64,000 bases of DNA from Nitrospina sp. (GTDB taxonomy: Bacteria > Nitrospinota > Nitrospinia > Nitrospinales > JACRGP01), in assembly GCA_024648695.1 (NCBI GenBank), contig JACAVV010000006.1, forward strand, positions 62,001 through 126,000, written 5' to 3'. Below are positions 51,200 to 59,901 of this stretch, one piece after another. The translations under genes and the position numbers were made by a program. The notes under the pieces were generated by a model. The model made no database searches. It was not told where the DNA came from and was given only the letters and a program-made list of their open reading frames with translations. Position 1 is the first letter of the stretch; every line of letters starts with the position of its first letter.

Positions 51200-53293
51200 A
51201 TGGAACTTGTTTTTTTATTTGGAAATAATATTGAAAACGGTTACAGGAAAAGTTTATTTCCTTTTTTTTTATTGGGACTCCTGACCCTCCACTTATCAGT
51301 CCCAGGCAAAGCGGTTTCTCAACCCCAACCTGCAGGATCGGAAAACATTTCTTTGGGAGAGCTGGACTCTCTGTCTCTTGAAGAATTGGTAAATATTAAA
51401 GTAACCTCCGTATCCAAAAAAAAAGAAGATCTTTGGGGAGCGTCCTCAGCAATTTATGTGATCACTCAAGAGGATATTAGGCGATCCGGCGCAACAAATA
51501 TACCCGAAAGTCTACGGATAGTTCCTGGTTTACATGTGGCGCATCTTGACTCTAATACCTGGGCGGTGACTTCCCGGGGTTTTAACTCCAGGTTTGCAAA
51601 TAAGTTATTGGTTTTGATTGATGGCCGGACCATATATTCCTCTGTATTCTCCGGAGTATTTTGGGACGCACATGATACGGTTCTGGAAGATATTGATCGA
51701 ATAGAAGTCATTCGGGGACCAGGTGCAACCATTTGGGGCGCTAATGCTGTAAACGGCGTTATCAATATCATCACGAAAAAAGCTCAAGACACAGAAGGTT
51801 TGCTCGTTTCTTCAGGAGCGGGAACCGAAGAACGCGGATTTGGAACATTTCGATATGGAGGCAAGATAAGAAAAAAAGGCAACTTCCGTGTATTTGGAAA
51901 ATATTACAATCGGGACGAATTTGTAGGGTTTGAGGGTGAGAGAGCCGCAGATGAATCGGAGGCGGCACGAGGTGGTTTTCGAATGGACCTCGACCTTTCA
52001 GAAAAAGATACTTTAACCGCACAGGGAAACATTTATTCCGGAGAAAGTGGTAACCGTATCAAGGACAACCTGCTTTTACCCAACCCTCCATTTGCTACAA
52101 GTTTTGATGATGAAACGCTTGTTACCGGAGGCCATTTTTTAACAAAATGGGAAAGAACTCTTTCCAATGACTCCAACCTTTCACTCCAGCTTTACTTTGA
52201 TCGGGAAAGCCGTGATTTTCAAGGGAACGGGCTTGAGTTCACACTAGATACTTATGATGCAGAATTCCAGCATCGCTTTCACTGGGGAAAACGTCAAGAA
52301 ATTACCTGGGGCCTAAATCATCGATATATCGTCGACTCCTTTGAAAACAGTGGCAACATCATTTTCACTCCCGATGATCGTCTGAATTACAACACCGCAT
52401 TTTTCGTGCAGGATGCCATTCAGATTATTCCTGAAAAATTACGATTGACCCTGGGCTCGAAGTTTTCAGCCAATAATTACACAGGGTTTGAATATCAACC
52501 CAGTGCAAAATTAGCCTGGACTCCTAATACCAAACATACCCTTTGGGGTTCTGTATCACGTGCCGTTCGAACACCATCAAGGGTGACAGATTCAGTTAAA
52601 GTAAATAACCGGACGGTGAACATTGCCGGTTTCAACACGGTAATACAAAATACAGGAAGCCTGGACTACGATTCAGAAGACCTGCTGGCTTTTGAATCGG
52701 GTTACCGTATCAAGGTAACTGAGAAATTGTCCTTTGATATCGCTTCCTTTTTCAATATTTATAACGAAATCCTGACAGCTGAACAGGAATCCTTTGGTTT
52801 TGACCGGGTTGGCCGCACCCTGGTTCCTGTTGTTCCTTTGTCCTTTGATAATAAAGGCTCTGGAGAGTCCTATGGTATTGAATGGATGGCGCAGTGGCAA
52901 CCCTTCGAATGGTGGCGCCTTACCGGAGGCTTTACCTGGTTTCAACTAGATTTAAACAAGGATGCAACCAGTTTGGATACAACCTTCGAGGATGATGAAG
53001 ACAAAGACCCTGAGTTTCAATACAATTTTCGTTCGTATTTAAGTCTACCTCATAATTTTGAATTCGACACTATTGTCTATTTTGTCGATTCTCTTGAGTC
53101 AATGGACGTTTCACATTACGTTCGTTTAGATTTGCGCATAGGTTGGAAACCAATTCCAGAATTGGAGTTAAGTCTGGTGGGTCAAAATTTACAAGATTCA
53201 AAGCATTTGGAATTTGGAAACGAAAGGTTTCAGTTCCAGGCAAGGACACAAGTTGAACGCTCGATTTATGGAAAAGTTACATGGAGATATTGA
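51200..53293 (+). CDS. TonB-dependent outer-membrane receptor
   Basis: 697 residues. Signal region (FPFFLLGLLTLHLSVPGKAVS) then LDSLSLEELVNIKVTSVSKKKED, which is a frequent opening of this receptor class. The plug domain holds YVITQEDIRRSGATNIPESLRIVPGLHVA, RGFNSRF, LVLIDGR and RIEVIRGPGATIWGANAVNGVINIITK. A 22-strand barrel follows, ending in an aromatic Tyr (VTWRY) as expected. Siderophore or vitamin B12 uptake is possible; the substrate is not evident. No Fur box is seen upstream. Confidence 0.93.
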   Translation: MELVFLFGNNIENGYRKSLFPFFLLGLLTLHLSVPGKAVSQPQPAGSENISLGELDSLSLEELVNIKVTSVSKKKEDLWGASSAIYVITQEDIRRSGATNIPESLRIVPGLHVAHLDSNTWAVTSRGFNSRFANKLLVLIDGRTIYSSVFSGVFWDAHDTVLEDIDRIEVIRGPGATIWGANAVNGVINIITKKAQDTEGLLVSSGAGTEERGFGTFRYGGKIRKKGNFRVFGKYYNRDEFVGFEGERAADESEAARGGFRMDLDLSEKDTLTAQGNIYSGESGNRIKDNLLLPNPPFATSFDDETLVTGGHFLTKWERTLSNDSNLSLQLYFDRESRDFQGNGLEFTLDTYDAEFQHRFHWGKRQEITWGLNHRYIVDSFENSGNIIFTPDDRLNYNTAFFVQDAIQIIPEKLRLTLGSKFSANNYTGFEYQPSAKLAWTPNTKHTLWGSVSRAVRTPSRVTDSVKVNNRTVNIAGFNTVIQNTGSLDYDSEDLLAFESGYRIKVTEKLSFDIASFFNIYNEILTAEQESFGFDRVGRTLVPVVPLSFDNKGSGESYGIEWMAQWQPFEWWRLTGGFTWFQLDLNKDATSLDTTFEDDEDKDPEFQYNFRSYLSLPHNFEFDTIVYFVDSLESMDVSHYVRLDLRIGWKPIPELELSLVGQNLQDSKHLEFGNERFQFQARTQVERSIYGKVTWRY

Positions 53294-53339
53294 AGGTACT
53301 TATTGATAATCAACTGTGCAGGAGTGCCTCCAAACTACC

Positions 53340-53906
53340 ATGCACTTAATATTAAGGAACATAAGGAAGATATCCTGTCACTGGCCCAAGGTACTTTTGC
53401 TAGTGTTATTTCTGGCCGGCCTTCCCAACCCTGGTTGGGGAGTTTCTCTGGAAGACAAGGTTAAGGCGATCCTTATCAAAAAAATCATGGGATACGTTGA
53501 ATGGCCCCACTTAAACTCAGCTTCCAGTAAGGAAATAAATATTCTGGTACTTGGAAACAAAGACATGTACCAAGTTCTAAAAGCTGTGGAAGGACTGATG
53601 ATTAAAGGCAAATCTCTTAAAATCAATTATGATTCCAGACCACAAGATTTAAAGGGTAACCAAGTTTTATTTATTTCCCAATCACTCAAATCCAAACTTT
53701 CGAATATATTCAAAGAATCGCGTTCGCACTCCATCTTAACCGTCAGCGATATGAACAACTTTGGATCCAGTGGAGGAATGATCCATTTTGTTAAACGAGA
53801 CGGTAAAATAAAATTTGAAATAAACCTTAACGAAACTAAAAGGGCAGGAATAAAAATTCGCTCACCTTTGCTTCAGATTGGTACGATTGTGGAAACCGAA
53901 AAATGA
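53340..53906 (+). CDS. YfiR-like periplasmic protein (DUF4154)
   Basis: 188 residues from the ATG at 53340 (a GTG at 53316 is in frame). A signal peptide (KVLLLVLFLAGLPNPGWG) is followed by the YfiR pattern: KAILIKKIMGYVEWP, INILVLGNKDMYQVL, VLFISQSLKSKLSNIF, HSILTVSDMNNFGSSGGMIHFVKRDGKIKFEINL. YfiR controls the diguanylate cyclase YfiN in Pseudomonas; no YfiN- or YfiB-like gene is here. It follows the TonB gene closely and is probably in its operon. Confidence 0.85.
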   Translation: MHLILRNIRKISCHWPKVLLLVLFLAGLPNPGWGVSLEDKVKAILIKKIMGYVEWPHLNSASSKEINILVLGNKDMYQVLKAVEGLMIKGKSLKINYDSRPQDLKGNQVLFISQSLKSKLSNIFKESRSHSILTVSDMNNFGSSGGMIHFVKRDGKIKFEINLNETKRAGIKIRSPLLQIGTIVETEK

Positions 53907-53928
53907 TGGCTCAACGGAGCCCAAAATT

Positions 53929-55272
53929 TTAAAACTTTTCTGAATTGATGAATTTCTTAAGAAACGGAAACATTGCGCCACGCTTTGTGATCATCTCTTC
54001 CCGCGATTGACGCATGATGGCTTCATCAACTTCATTGAAACCTTTTTCGCGAGCAAACTTCTCGACACCCTTCACCACCATACCACGGGCAAATGACGGA
54101 ATACGCTCCAGCCTCTGCTCTGCTTCCGGTGTCCAGGGAAGCTCATACACCACTTCAAGCCCCAATGTGTCTTCTACCTTCAGAGTGATCTCTTTACCAC
54201 CATGCTGACCCGGTTCGTAATCGCAGGACGGGTCTTCCGCCATATAGTTACCGGTTTCAGCAAAGGCACGGGCACGGCATCCAGAACACATGGCTGAGAA
54301 TTCACAAGTACCGCACCGGCCTTCGAGCTTGTCGCGATCACGCAAATCTTTCATTAGGGGCGCGTTGTACCACAGATCCTTGAAGGTGTTTTCTTTTAAA
54401 TTTCCCACTGATTCAGTGATGAACGGACAAGGCGTCAGGTTGCCTTCGGGAGAAATACGGCTGTAATGCGTCGCCGCGGGACACCCGCCGGAATAGGTCC
54501 GCGTGTAAACAGAATCGGGCTCGTTCTCGTACACCACCCGCTTGTATTGTGGTGCACATTTCGAATTGATCATCAATCGGCCCTTGTACTGCATTTGCTG
54601 ATCGTACAGAAGCTTCAAGGCCTGTTCATAGGCTTCATTGGAAATGTCGGTATTGCCCTGCCCTCGCCCCGTGCAGACCAGAAAATATAAATTGAAAGCC
54701 ACCGCTCCCATTTTTTCAGCGTAGGCCACCACGTCCGGGATTTCCGTGTAATTCATGTCCGAAACCGACATCTGGATCAAAAAGTCAACGCCCACCTCAT
54801 TCAATATTTCGAGGGCTTTTGTGGTATTCTCCCAGGCATTCGTCATGCCGCGAAACTGGTTGTGCTTGATCGGATCCATCGAATCGATACTGATTCCCAC
54901 TCCGTGCGCACCGGCTTCTTTAATCTTTTTCGCGTTGGCGTGATTGATGAGTGTGCCATTCGTTCCCAAAACTACCATAAATTTTCTGTCGGCCGCATAA
55001 CGGACGATATCATAGATATCCGGCCTCAACAGCGGTTCGCCGCCAGTGAGAATCAGGAACGCGTTCGGGTTGACCTCGGCGATCTGATCGATCACATTGA
55101 AACATTCCTCGGTGGAAAGCTCGTCCGTGCGAAAGCCGCCGCGGAAATCGGCATCGAGGTAGCAGTGGTCGCAATTCAGGTTGCAACGCTTGGTCAGATT
55201 CCAGGAAATCGAATACGCGCGGGTATCCTTATTGCTGGCAGGATTCGTAATGTCTAAAGTTGTGTTTTCCAT
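53929..55272 (-). CDS. Radical SAM/SPASM protein with C-terminal PCP_red domain
   Basis: 447 residues. Cys30, Cys34 and Cys37 (CNLNCDHC) form the radical SAM cluster site; LILTGGEPLLRPDIYD and GVGISIDSMDP are core motifs. A SPASM-type region with further Cys follows (SGGCPAATHYSRI, CPF, CGTCEFSAMCSGCRA). From about 378 a domain WTPEAEQRLERIPSFARGMVVKGVEKFAREKG resembles the PCP_red domain of protochlorophyllide reductase. This combination occurs in NirJ/AhbC/AhbD-like heme-synthesis enzymes; which reaction this one does is unknown. Flanked by a YfiR gene and a heme c protein. Confidence 0.85.
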   Translation of the reverse strand: MENTTLDITNPASNKDTRAYSISWNLTKRCNLNCDHCYLDADFRGGFRTDELSTEECFNVIDQIAEVNPNAFLILTGGEPLLRPDIYDIVRYAADRKFMVVLGTNGTLINHANAKKIKEAGAHGVGISIDSMDPIKHNQFRGMTNAWENTTKALEILNEVGVDFLIQMSVSDMNYTEIPDVVAYAEKMGAVAFNLYFLVCTGRGQGNTDISNEAYEQALKLLYDQQMQYKGRLMINSKCAPQYKRVVYENEPDSVYTRTYSGGCPAATHYSRISPEGNLTPCPFITESVGNLKENTFKDLWYNAPLMKDLRDRDKLEGRCGTCEFSAMCSGCRARAFAETGNYMAEDPSCDYEPGQHGGKEITLKVEDTLGLEVVYELPWTPEAEQRLERIPSFARGMVVKGVEKFAREKGFNEVDEAIMRQSREEMITKRGAMFPFLKKFINSEKF

Positions 55273-55415
55273 GATAAACTTTGTATTAATAGATTATAAA
55301 GGACGGCCAAGCGTGCTGTTCGGAAGGAGGCTTGCCTCGGTTAATAGTGTCAAATTCCTTTAAATTGTAAATAATTAACTATTTTAGCATATTTTAAATA
55401 GGCCCCAACGGCAAT

Positions 55416-56222
55416 ATGAACATCTACCAAACAAAGCTCAAATATTTATTCCAGGGACTTTTGATTTGTTTGTCGCTTTTGAACGGCCAGGTCCATGCAG
55501 AAACGGATAAGGTTTTCGAAATTATTGACACCTATGGCAAAACAGAGACCTTCACTCTGGATCAATTTATGGTTTTCGGTACCCAAACAATTCGCAGTGC
55601 TTACTTCGACCGCGCAATGGATTACCGCAATTCAAAACTGACCGTTATCTCGCTTCAGAACCTTGCAGAAAGATTCGATCCCGAATACGCTTCCGACGCC
55701 CTATTGCTAAACTGTTTCGATGACTACCAGGGCATCGTGTCGATGAAGGATGTACACAGGTACAAACTAAAGCTGGCGACCCAAATAGCTATCGGCCCCG
55801 AATATAAAAAACCGTCCTGGCTCAATCCTCTCCTGATCGTAGTTCCCAATGGCGTGGAAGCTCCTTTTCAGGAACGCTTCCTGACCGCCAATATCCGCCA
55901 ACTCCAATTCGTCCGCCTGGATGATTACTATGCGCCACTCAAAATGGTGGAGAAGAAATACCCCAATATCAATGCAGGTGCCCAGTCGTTCAAAGACAAT
56001 TGCATCTTCTGCCATTCCCTGAAAGGTATCGGAGGGAATAAGGGGATCAATCTATTAAGGACCTATGACTTTTCCTCGAAAAAAGACCAAACCGTCTTCC
56101 AAAGGGATTTTCTAAAATTCCACAACAAGAACAATTCCGACAAACAAAACGTGGAGCAATTTCTCACCAAAAACCACTGGCCTAAATTAATTGAATTTCT
56201 TAAAGCTTTAGACTCAAACTGA
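55416..56222 (+). CDS. Secreted protein with one heme c motif and an N-terminal oxidoreductase-like region
   Basis: 268 residues. Signal peptide (FQGLLICLSLLNGQVHA) then about 130 residues resembling a molybdopterin-oxidoreductase-like fragment (ETFTLDQFMVFGTQTIRSAYFD, VSMKDVHRYKLKLATQIAIG). The C-terminal part has a single CxxCH (CIFCH, residues 196-200) with KDNCIFCHSLKGIGGNKG, a cytochrome c-like pattern. A distal Met ligand is not obvious. It is probably a periplasmic electron carrier; a partner is unknown. Confidence 0.7.
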   Translation: MNIYQTKLKYLFQGLLICLSLLNGQVHAETDKVFEIIDTYGKTETFTLDQFMVFGTQTIRSAYFDRAMDYRNSKLTVISLQNLAERFDPEYASDALLLNCFDDYQGIVSMKDVHRYKLKLATQIAIGPEYKKPSWLNPLLIVVPNGVEAPFQERFLTANIRQLQFVRLDDYYAPLKMVEKKYPNINAGAQSFKDNCIFCHSLKGIGGNKGINLLRTYDFSSKKDQTVFQRDFLKFHNKNNSDKQNVEQFLTKNHWPKLIEFLKALDSN

Positions 56223-56261
56223 GAAAAAAAATTTTTCCTTAAGGATCTTCCTGGAAGCCCC

Positions 56262-56885
56262 CTACTCCCGCCAGTCCCAATCGATGTTTTCGGACATGCC
56301 GGGTTCCCAGAGGAATTCTTTTTCGTTCAGTGTTGAGGCAACCCAGCGGCTGAAGACAAACAGGGCGTCGGACAGGCGGTTCACGTAGGTCAATATCAGT
56401 CCGCTAACCTGCTCTTCTTCCGGGATCAACAGAACTTGCCTTTCGGCCCTCCTGCACACAGTTCTGGCCTGATGCAAAAATGCGGTCACCTGGCTTCCTC
56501 CGGGTAGCACGAAACTGTTGAGCGGTTTTAACTCCTCATTCATCGCATCGATGATTGTTTCCAGCCATTCAACATTTTCTTCAGTCAATGGTGCTTTTGG
56601 TCCTCTTTTGGCTTGCGGCGGTGTGGCCAGTTCACTTCCTATATCGAACAACCTCTGCTGAATAAGATGCAGAATTGATTCAAATTTATCCCGCCGTTTG
56701 GAAGATTCCTTTTGCTGATTGTAGAAGCGGACCAAGCCTAATATACTATTAAGTTCGTCAATCGTTCCATAGGCTTCTACGCGAGGATGGTTTTTGGACA
56801 CTCGAATACCGCCTGCCAAAGAAGTCTGCCCCTTGTCCCCGGTTTTGGTATAGACCCTGTTGATTCTTACAATTTTTTTCTCCAA
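56262..56885 (-). CDS. PduO-type cob(I)alamin adenosyltransferase
   Basis: 207 residues. Transfers the adenosyl group of ATP to Co(I) of corrinoids. RVYTKTGDKGQTSLAGGIRVSK, YGTIDELNSILGLVR, FVLPGGSQVTAFLHQARTVCRRAER and YVNRLSDALFVFSRWVAS are the ATP- and cobalamin-binding blocks, matching PduO/MMAB. It is divergent from the pyr operon. No cobalamin riboswitch or other B12 genes are seen. Confidence 0.94.
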   Translation of the reverse strand: MEKKIVRINRVYTKTGDKGQTSLAGGIRVSKNHPRVEAYGTIDELNSILGLVRFYNQQKESSKRRDKFESILHLIQQRLFDIGSELATPPQAKRGPKAPLTEENVEWLETIIDAMNEELKPLNSFVLPGGSQVTAFLHQARTVCRRAERQVLLIPEEEQVSGLILTYVNRLSDALFVFSRWVASTLNEKEFLWEPGMSENIDWDWRE

Positions 56886-56939
56886 ACCACCCTCCGCAAA
56901 ATATTTTCAGTAAATGTCCCCGTTTTCAGAAATTAGAAC

Positions 56940-56968
56940 TTGACGAATCCTGTGACATTGCTGATAAT
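56940..56968 (+). promoter_or_regulatory. Promoter of the pyr operon
   Basis: TTGACG (56940-56945), a 17-base spacer, and GATAAT (56963-56968). The transcript would start near 56975, about 20 bases before the PyrR-binding hairpin. Confidence 0.6.
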
Positions 56969-56993
56969 TAATAAAATTATGTCTCTACTTTAA

Positions 56994-57013
56994 GACAATC
57001 CTGAGAGATTGTT
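56994..57013 (+). promoter_or_regulatory. PyrR-binding RNA hairpin (anti-antiterminator)
   Basis: GACAATC pairs with GATTGTT around a loop CTGAGA. The stretch AATCCTGAGAGATT (56997-57010) matches the PyrR binding consensus ARUCCNGNGAGGYU at 13 of 14 positions as I align it. In other bacteria UMP-bound PyrR holds this hairpin so that a downstream terminator can form. Its placement 20 bases after the predicted start and 40 before the terminator is as expected. Confidence 0.8.
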
Positions 57014-57052
57014 AAGGGAGTATTTCATTGAAACAAACAAAAGACCAGCATC

Positions 57053-57092
57053 AACTCCTCTGCGTGCCGTAAAAGGCGAGGAGTTTTTTTTT
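57053..57092 (+). terminator. Attenuator terminator of the pyr leader
   Basis: AACTCCTC (57053-57060) pairs with GAGGAGTT (57078-57085), with an inner GCC/GGC stem, followed by a run of nine T (57084-57092). GGAGT upstream (57017-57021) can pair with ACTCC of the terminator's 5' arm, giving a plausible antiterminator. This lies in the leader, before pyrR, and fits PyrR-controlled attenuation. Confidence 0.85.
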
Positions 57093-57119
57093 GCCCAATT
57101 TTCCCACTTGGCCCCTCAA

Positions 57120-57659
57120 ATGCTAAATAAAGTATTGAGTTCCAAAGACATAACTCGTGCCATCAGCAGAGTCGCGCACGAGATTCTGGAAAGAAACCGG
57201 GAAGCAGACTCGCTGGTTTTGGTCGGGATTCGCACTCGAGGCGTGTTTTTGGCTCAACGACTGAAGAAAAAAATTGAGGAAATAGACAAGGTGCAGGTGG
57301 AAATGGGCGTTTTGGACATCACTTTGTATCGGGATGACATTTTGAGCGGGAAGAACAATCCGGTGTTAAAGAAAACAGAAATCCCTTTCGCTCTTGATGG
57401 GAAAAAAGTCATTCTTTGCGATGACGTGCTCTACACGGGAAGAACCATTCGGGCCGCTATTGACGCCTTGATGGATTTCGGGAGGCCGTCGTGTGTTCAA
57501 CTGGCAGTCATGATCGACCGCGGTCATCGGGAATTGCCGATACGGCCGGATTTTGTTGGAAAGAATCTGCCAACGTCGAAAGATATGTTAGTCAAAGTTA
57601 AATTCAAGGAAGTGGATGAGGAGGACTTGGTGGTGATTCATACCGCCAATTCCAATTGA
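57120..57659 (+). CDS. pyrR: PyrR: pyr operon attenuator / uracil phosphoribosyltransferase
   Basis: 179 residues from the ATG at 57120 (MLNKVLSSKDITRAISRVAHEIL), the normal PyrR start and length. An upstream TTG at 57009 in the same frame would begin inside the regulatory leader and is rejected. The PRPP-binding motif VILCDDVLYTGRTIRAA and the region LVGIRTRGVFLAQRL are intact; ELPIRPDFVGKNLPT is the RNA-binding-side conserved block. It first controls, then leads, the pyrimidine operon. Confidence 0.95.
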   Translation: MLNKVLSSKDITRAISRVAHEILERNREADSLVLVGIRTRGVFLAQRLKKKIEEIDKVQVEMGVLDITLYRDDILSGKNNPVLKKTEIPFALDGKKVILCDDVLYTGRTIRAAIDALMDFGRPSCVQLAVMIDRGHRELPIRPDFVGKNLPTSKDMLVKVKFKEVDEEDLVVIHTANSN

Positions 57660-57663
57660 TGGT

Positions 57664-58599
57664 ATGAACCTGCAAGGAAAAAATATTCTCGGGACCCAGG
57701 GCTTGAGCAAAGATCAAATCTATGGAGTTCTCGAGGCGGCGGAATCGTTTAAAGAAATCTCCACACGCAAAATCAAAAAAGTACCCACCTTGAGAGGACG
57801 CACCATCATCAACTTGTTCCTGGAACCAAGCACCCGCACCCGTACTTCCTTCGAAATCGCAGGCAAACGTTTGAGCGCTGATGTCATAAACATCTCAGGT
57901 TCCAGTAGCAGTATCGTTAAAGGAGAAAATCTGATCGATACTGTCCGCAACCTGGAAGCGATGAAACCGGATATTCTGGTATTGCGTCATTCCTGTTCTG
58001 GCGCACCGCATTTGATTTCCAAATGGACGAACAGTTCCATCATTAATGCCGGTGACGGCACTCATGAGCACCCGACCCAGGCGTTTCTGGATTTGATGAC
58101 CATTAAGGAACATAAGCAGGAACTGGAAGGATTAAAAGTCGCAATCGTTGGGGATATCGCCCACAGCCGCGTTGCCCGTTCCAACATATATGCCATGAAA
58201 ACTCTCGGCATGGATATCACACTGGTGGGTCCTCCCACAATGATGCCGGTGGACATTGAGGCTCTGGACGTCAAGATCGTCTACGATATGGAGCAAGCGA
58301 TCAGGGATGTGGATGTCATATTGATGTTGAGGATCCAAATGGAGCGTCAAAACAAACTGCTCCTTACCAGCTTGAGGGAATATTCTACCTTGTTTGGTTT
58401 AAATCTGGAAAAACTGAAAAAAGCTAAAAAGGACGTACTGATCATTCATCCCGGTCCTGTCAATCAAGGTGTCGAATTATCACCTGAGGTCATGGAGAGC
58501 CCGCATTGTTTGATATTGGATCAGGTCACAAACGGAGTAGCGGTACGTATGGCCTTGATGTATTTACTTTTGGGAGGGGAAGATGAAGCTCTTAATTAA
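57664..58599 (+). CDS. pyrB: Aspartate carbamoyltransferase catalytic chain
   Basis: 311 residues: catalyses carbamoyl phosphate plus aspartate to carbamoyl aspartate. The carbamoyl-phosphate motif STRTRTSFE, the HPTQAFLDLMT motif, LRHSCSGAPHL and the aspartate-side LRIQMERQ are intact. No pyrI regulatory chain is present. It starts four bases after the pyrR stop and overlaps pyrC by 17 bases. Confidence 0.96.
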   Translation: MNLQGKNILGTQGLSKDQIYGVLEAAESFKEISTRKIKKVPTLRGRTIINLFLEPSTRTRTSFEIAGKRLSADVINISGSSSSIVKGENLIDTVRNLEAMKPDILVLRHSCSGAPHLISKWTNSSIINAGDGTHEHPTQAFLDLMTIKEHKQELEGLKVAIVGDIAHSRVARSNIYAMKTLGMDITLVGPPTMMPVDIEALDVKIVYDMEQAIRDVDVILMLRIQMERQNKLLLTSLREYSTLFGLNLEKLKKAKKDVLIIHPGPVNQGVELSPEVMESPHCLILDQVTNGVAVRMALMYLLLGGEDEALN

Positions 58600-59875
58600 A
58601 AACGGAAGAGTGATCGACCCTGCCAATGGTATCGACGGGCTGTACAATCTGTGGGTGGAAAAAGGTAAAATAAAATCCCTGAGCAAAAAGGGAGAGGATG
58701 TTGAATCTTCCGAAGGGTCTTTCAAAACCATTGATGCCGAAGGCATGATTGTCGCACCGGGATTTATCGACATGCACGTTCACTTTCGGGAACCCGGTTT
58801 TGAATATAAAGAAACGATTGAAACGGGATGCCAATCCGCCGCCGCTGGTGGTTTCACTTGTGTAGCAATGATGCCCAACACCAATCCGGTGAACGATACC
58901 CGGTCTGTTACTGAGTTGATGTATACGGTAGGCAAAGAAAAAGGAATCGTCAACGTGCTCGCCATCGGAGCAATTACTCAAGGACTCAAGGGCGAACAAC
59001 TTTCAGAAATGGGCGAGCTTCGCGATGCCGGTGCAGTAGCTTTTTCTGACGACGGGCGCCCGGTCATGAACAATGAATTGATGAGACGGGCTTTTGAATA
59101 CAGCAAAATGTTCAATTTACCGTTGGTTCAGCACAGCGAAATTCTGGATCTCACTGCGGGTGGGTGTATGAATGAGAGCCTTGTATCAACAGAATTGGGA
59201 TTGAAAGGAATGCCCTCAGAAGCGGAAGACATCATGGTCTATCGGGACATCGCTTTGCTGGAGCGTACTGGGGGAACATTGCATGTGGCGCATATCAGTA
59301 GTGGGGAATCGGTCAAACTAGTTCGAATGGCCAAGGCACGTGGACTTCCGGTAACCTGCGAAGTGGCTCCACATCATTTTTGCCTCACAGATGAAGCGGT
59401 CCGTGGCTACGATACCAATACTAAAATGAGCCCTCCTTTGAGATCGGCCCGCGACATTGATGAAATCAAAAAAGGGTTGAGCGACGACACCATCGATATC
59501 ATAGCAACAGACCACGCCCCTCACGATACCCTGGACAAGCAGGTGGAATACCACCACGCCTGTTTTGGCATTGTCGGACTGGAAACGGCTCTACCGCTCA
59601 CACTCGAACTGGTTGAAGAAGGGGTAATGACCCTTCCGCAAGCGATCACCAAACTGACTTCTAGACCTGCGGAAATTTTCAATCTTGATTGGGGAACACT
59701 GAGTCCGGGAAAGGACGCCGATATTGTTATTTTTGATCCGGAAAAAGAATGGACTGTGGAGGTTAAAAATTTCAAATCGAAAAGCAAAAATTCTCCTTTT
59801 GACGGTCGAGTCGTTAAAGGGCAAGTGATGTATACGCTGGTTCGTGGAAAAACCGTGTTTTCCAATGCAAACTAA
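58583..59875 (+). CDS. pyrC: Dihydroorotase
   Basis: 430-residue class I dihydroorotase (PyrC of the long type). The zinc ligands lie in [27 protein letters not shown]; the catalytic Asp in [11 protein letters not shown]. It closes carbamoyl aspartate to dihydroorotate. It overlaps pyrB's stop, so translation is coupled. Confidence 0.96.
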   Translation: MKLLIKNGRVIDPANGIDGLYNLWVEKGKIKSLSKKGEDVESSEGSFKTIDAEGMIVAPGFIDMHVHFREPGFEYKETIETGCQSAAAGGFTCVAMMPNTNPVNDTRSVTELMYTVGKEKGIVNVLAIGAITQGLKGEQLSEMGELRDAGAVAFSDDGRPVMNNELMRRAFEYSKMFNLPLVQHSEILDLTAGGCMNESLVSTELGLKGMPSEAEDIMVYRDIALLERTGGTLHVAHISSGESVKLVRMAKARGLPVTCEVAPHHFCLTDEAVRGYDTNTKMSPPLRSARDIDEIKKGLSDDTIDIIATDHAPHDTLDKQVEYHHACFGIVGLETALPLTLELVEEGVMTLPQAITKLTSRPAEIFNLDWGTLSPGKDADIVIFDPEKEWTVEVKNFKSKSKNSPFDGRVVKGQVMYTLVRGKTVFSNAN

Positions 59876-59901
59876 TTAATGAATCTTTAAACACAACAAC
59901 T

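Noticed and set aside
51200-53906. A second Fur box for the TonB receptor
   Set aside because: No 7-1-7-like palindrome is visible upstream of the His-rich gene or the receptor.
57009-57119. Extension of pyrR upstream to a TTG at 57009
   Set aside because: The extra 37 codons lie in the PyrR leader and its terminator, and PyrR proteins normally begin near the ATG at 57120.
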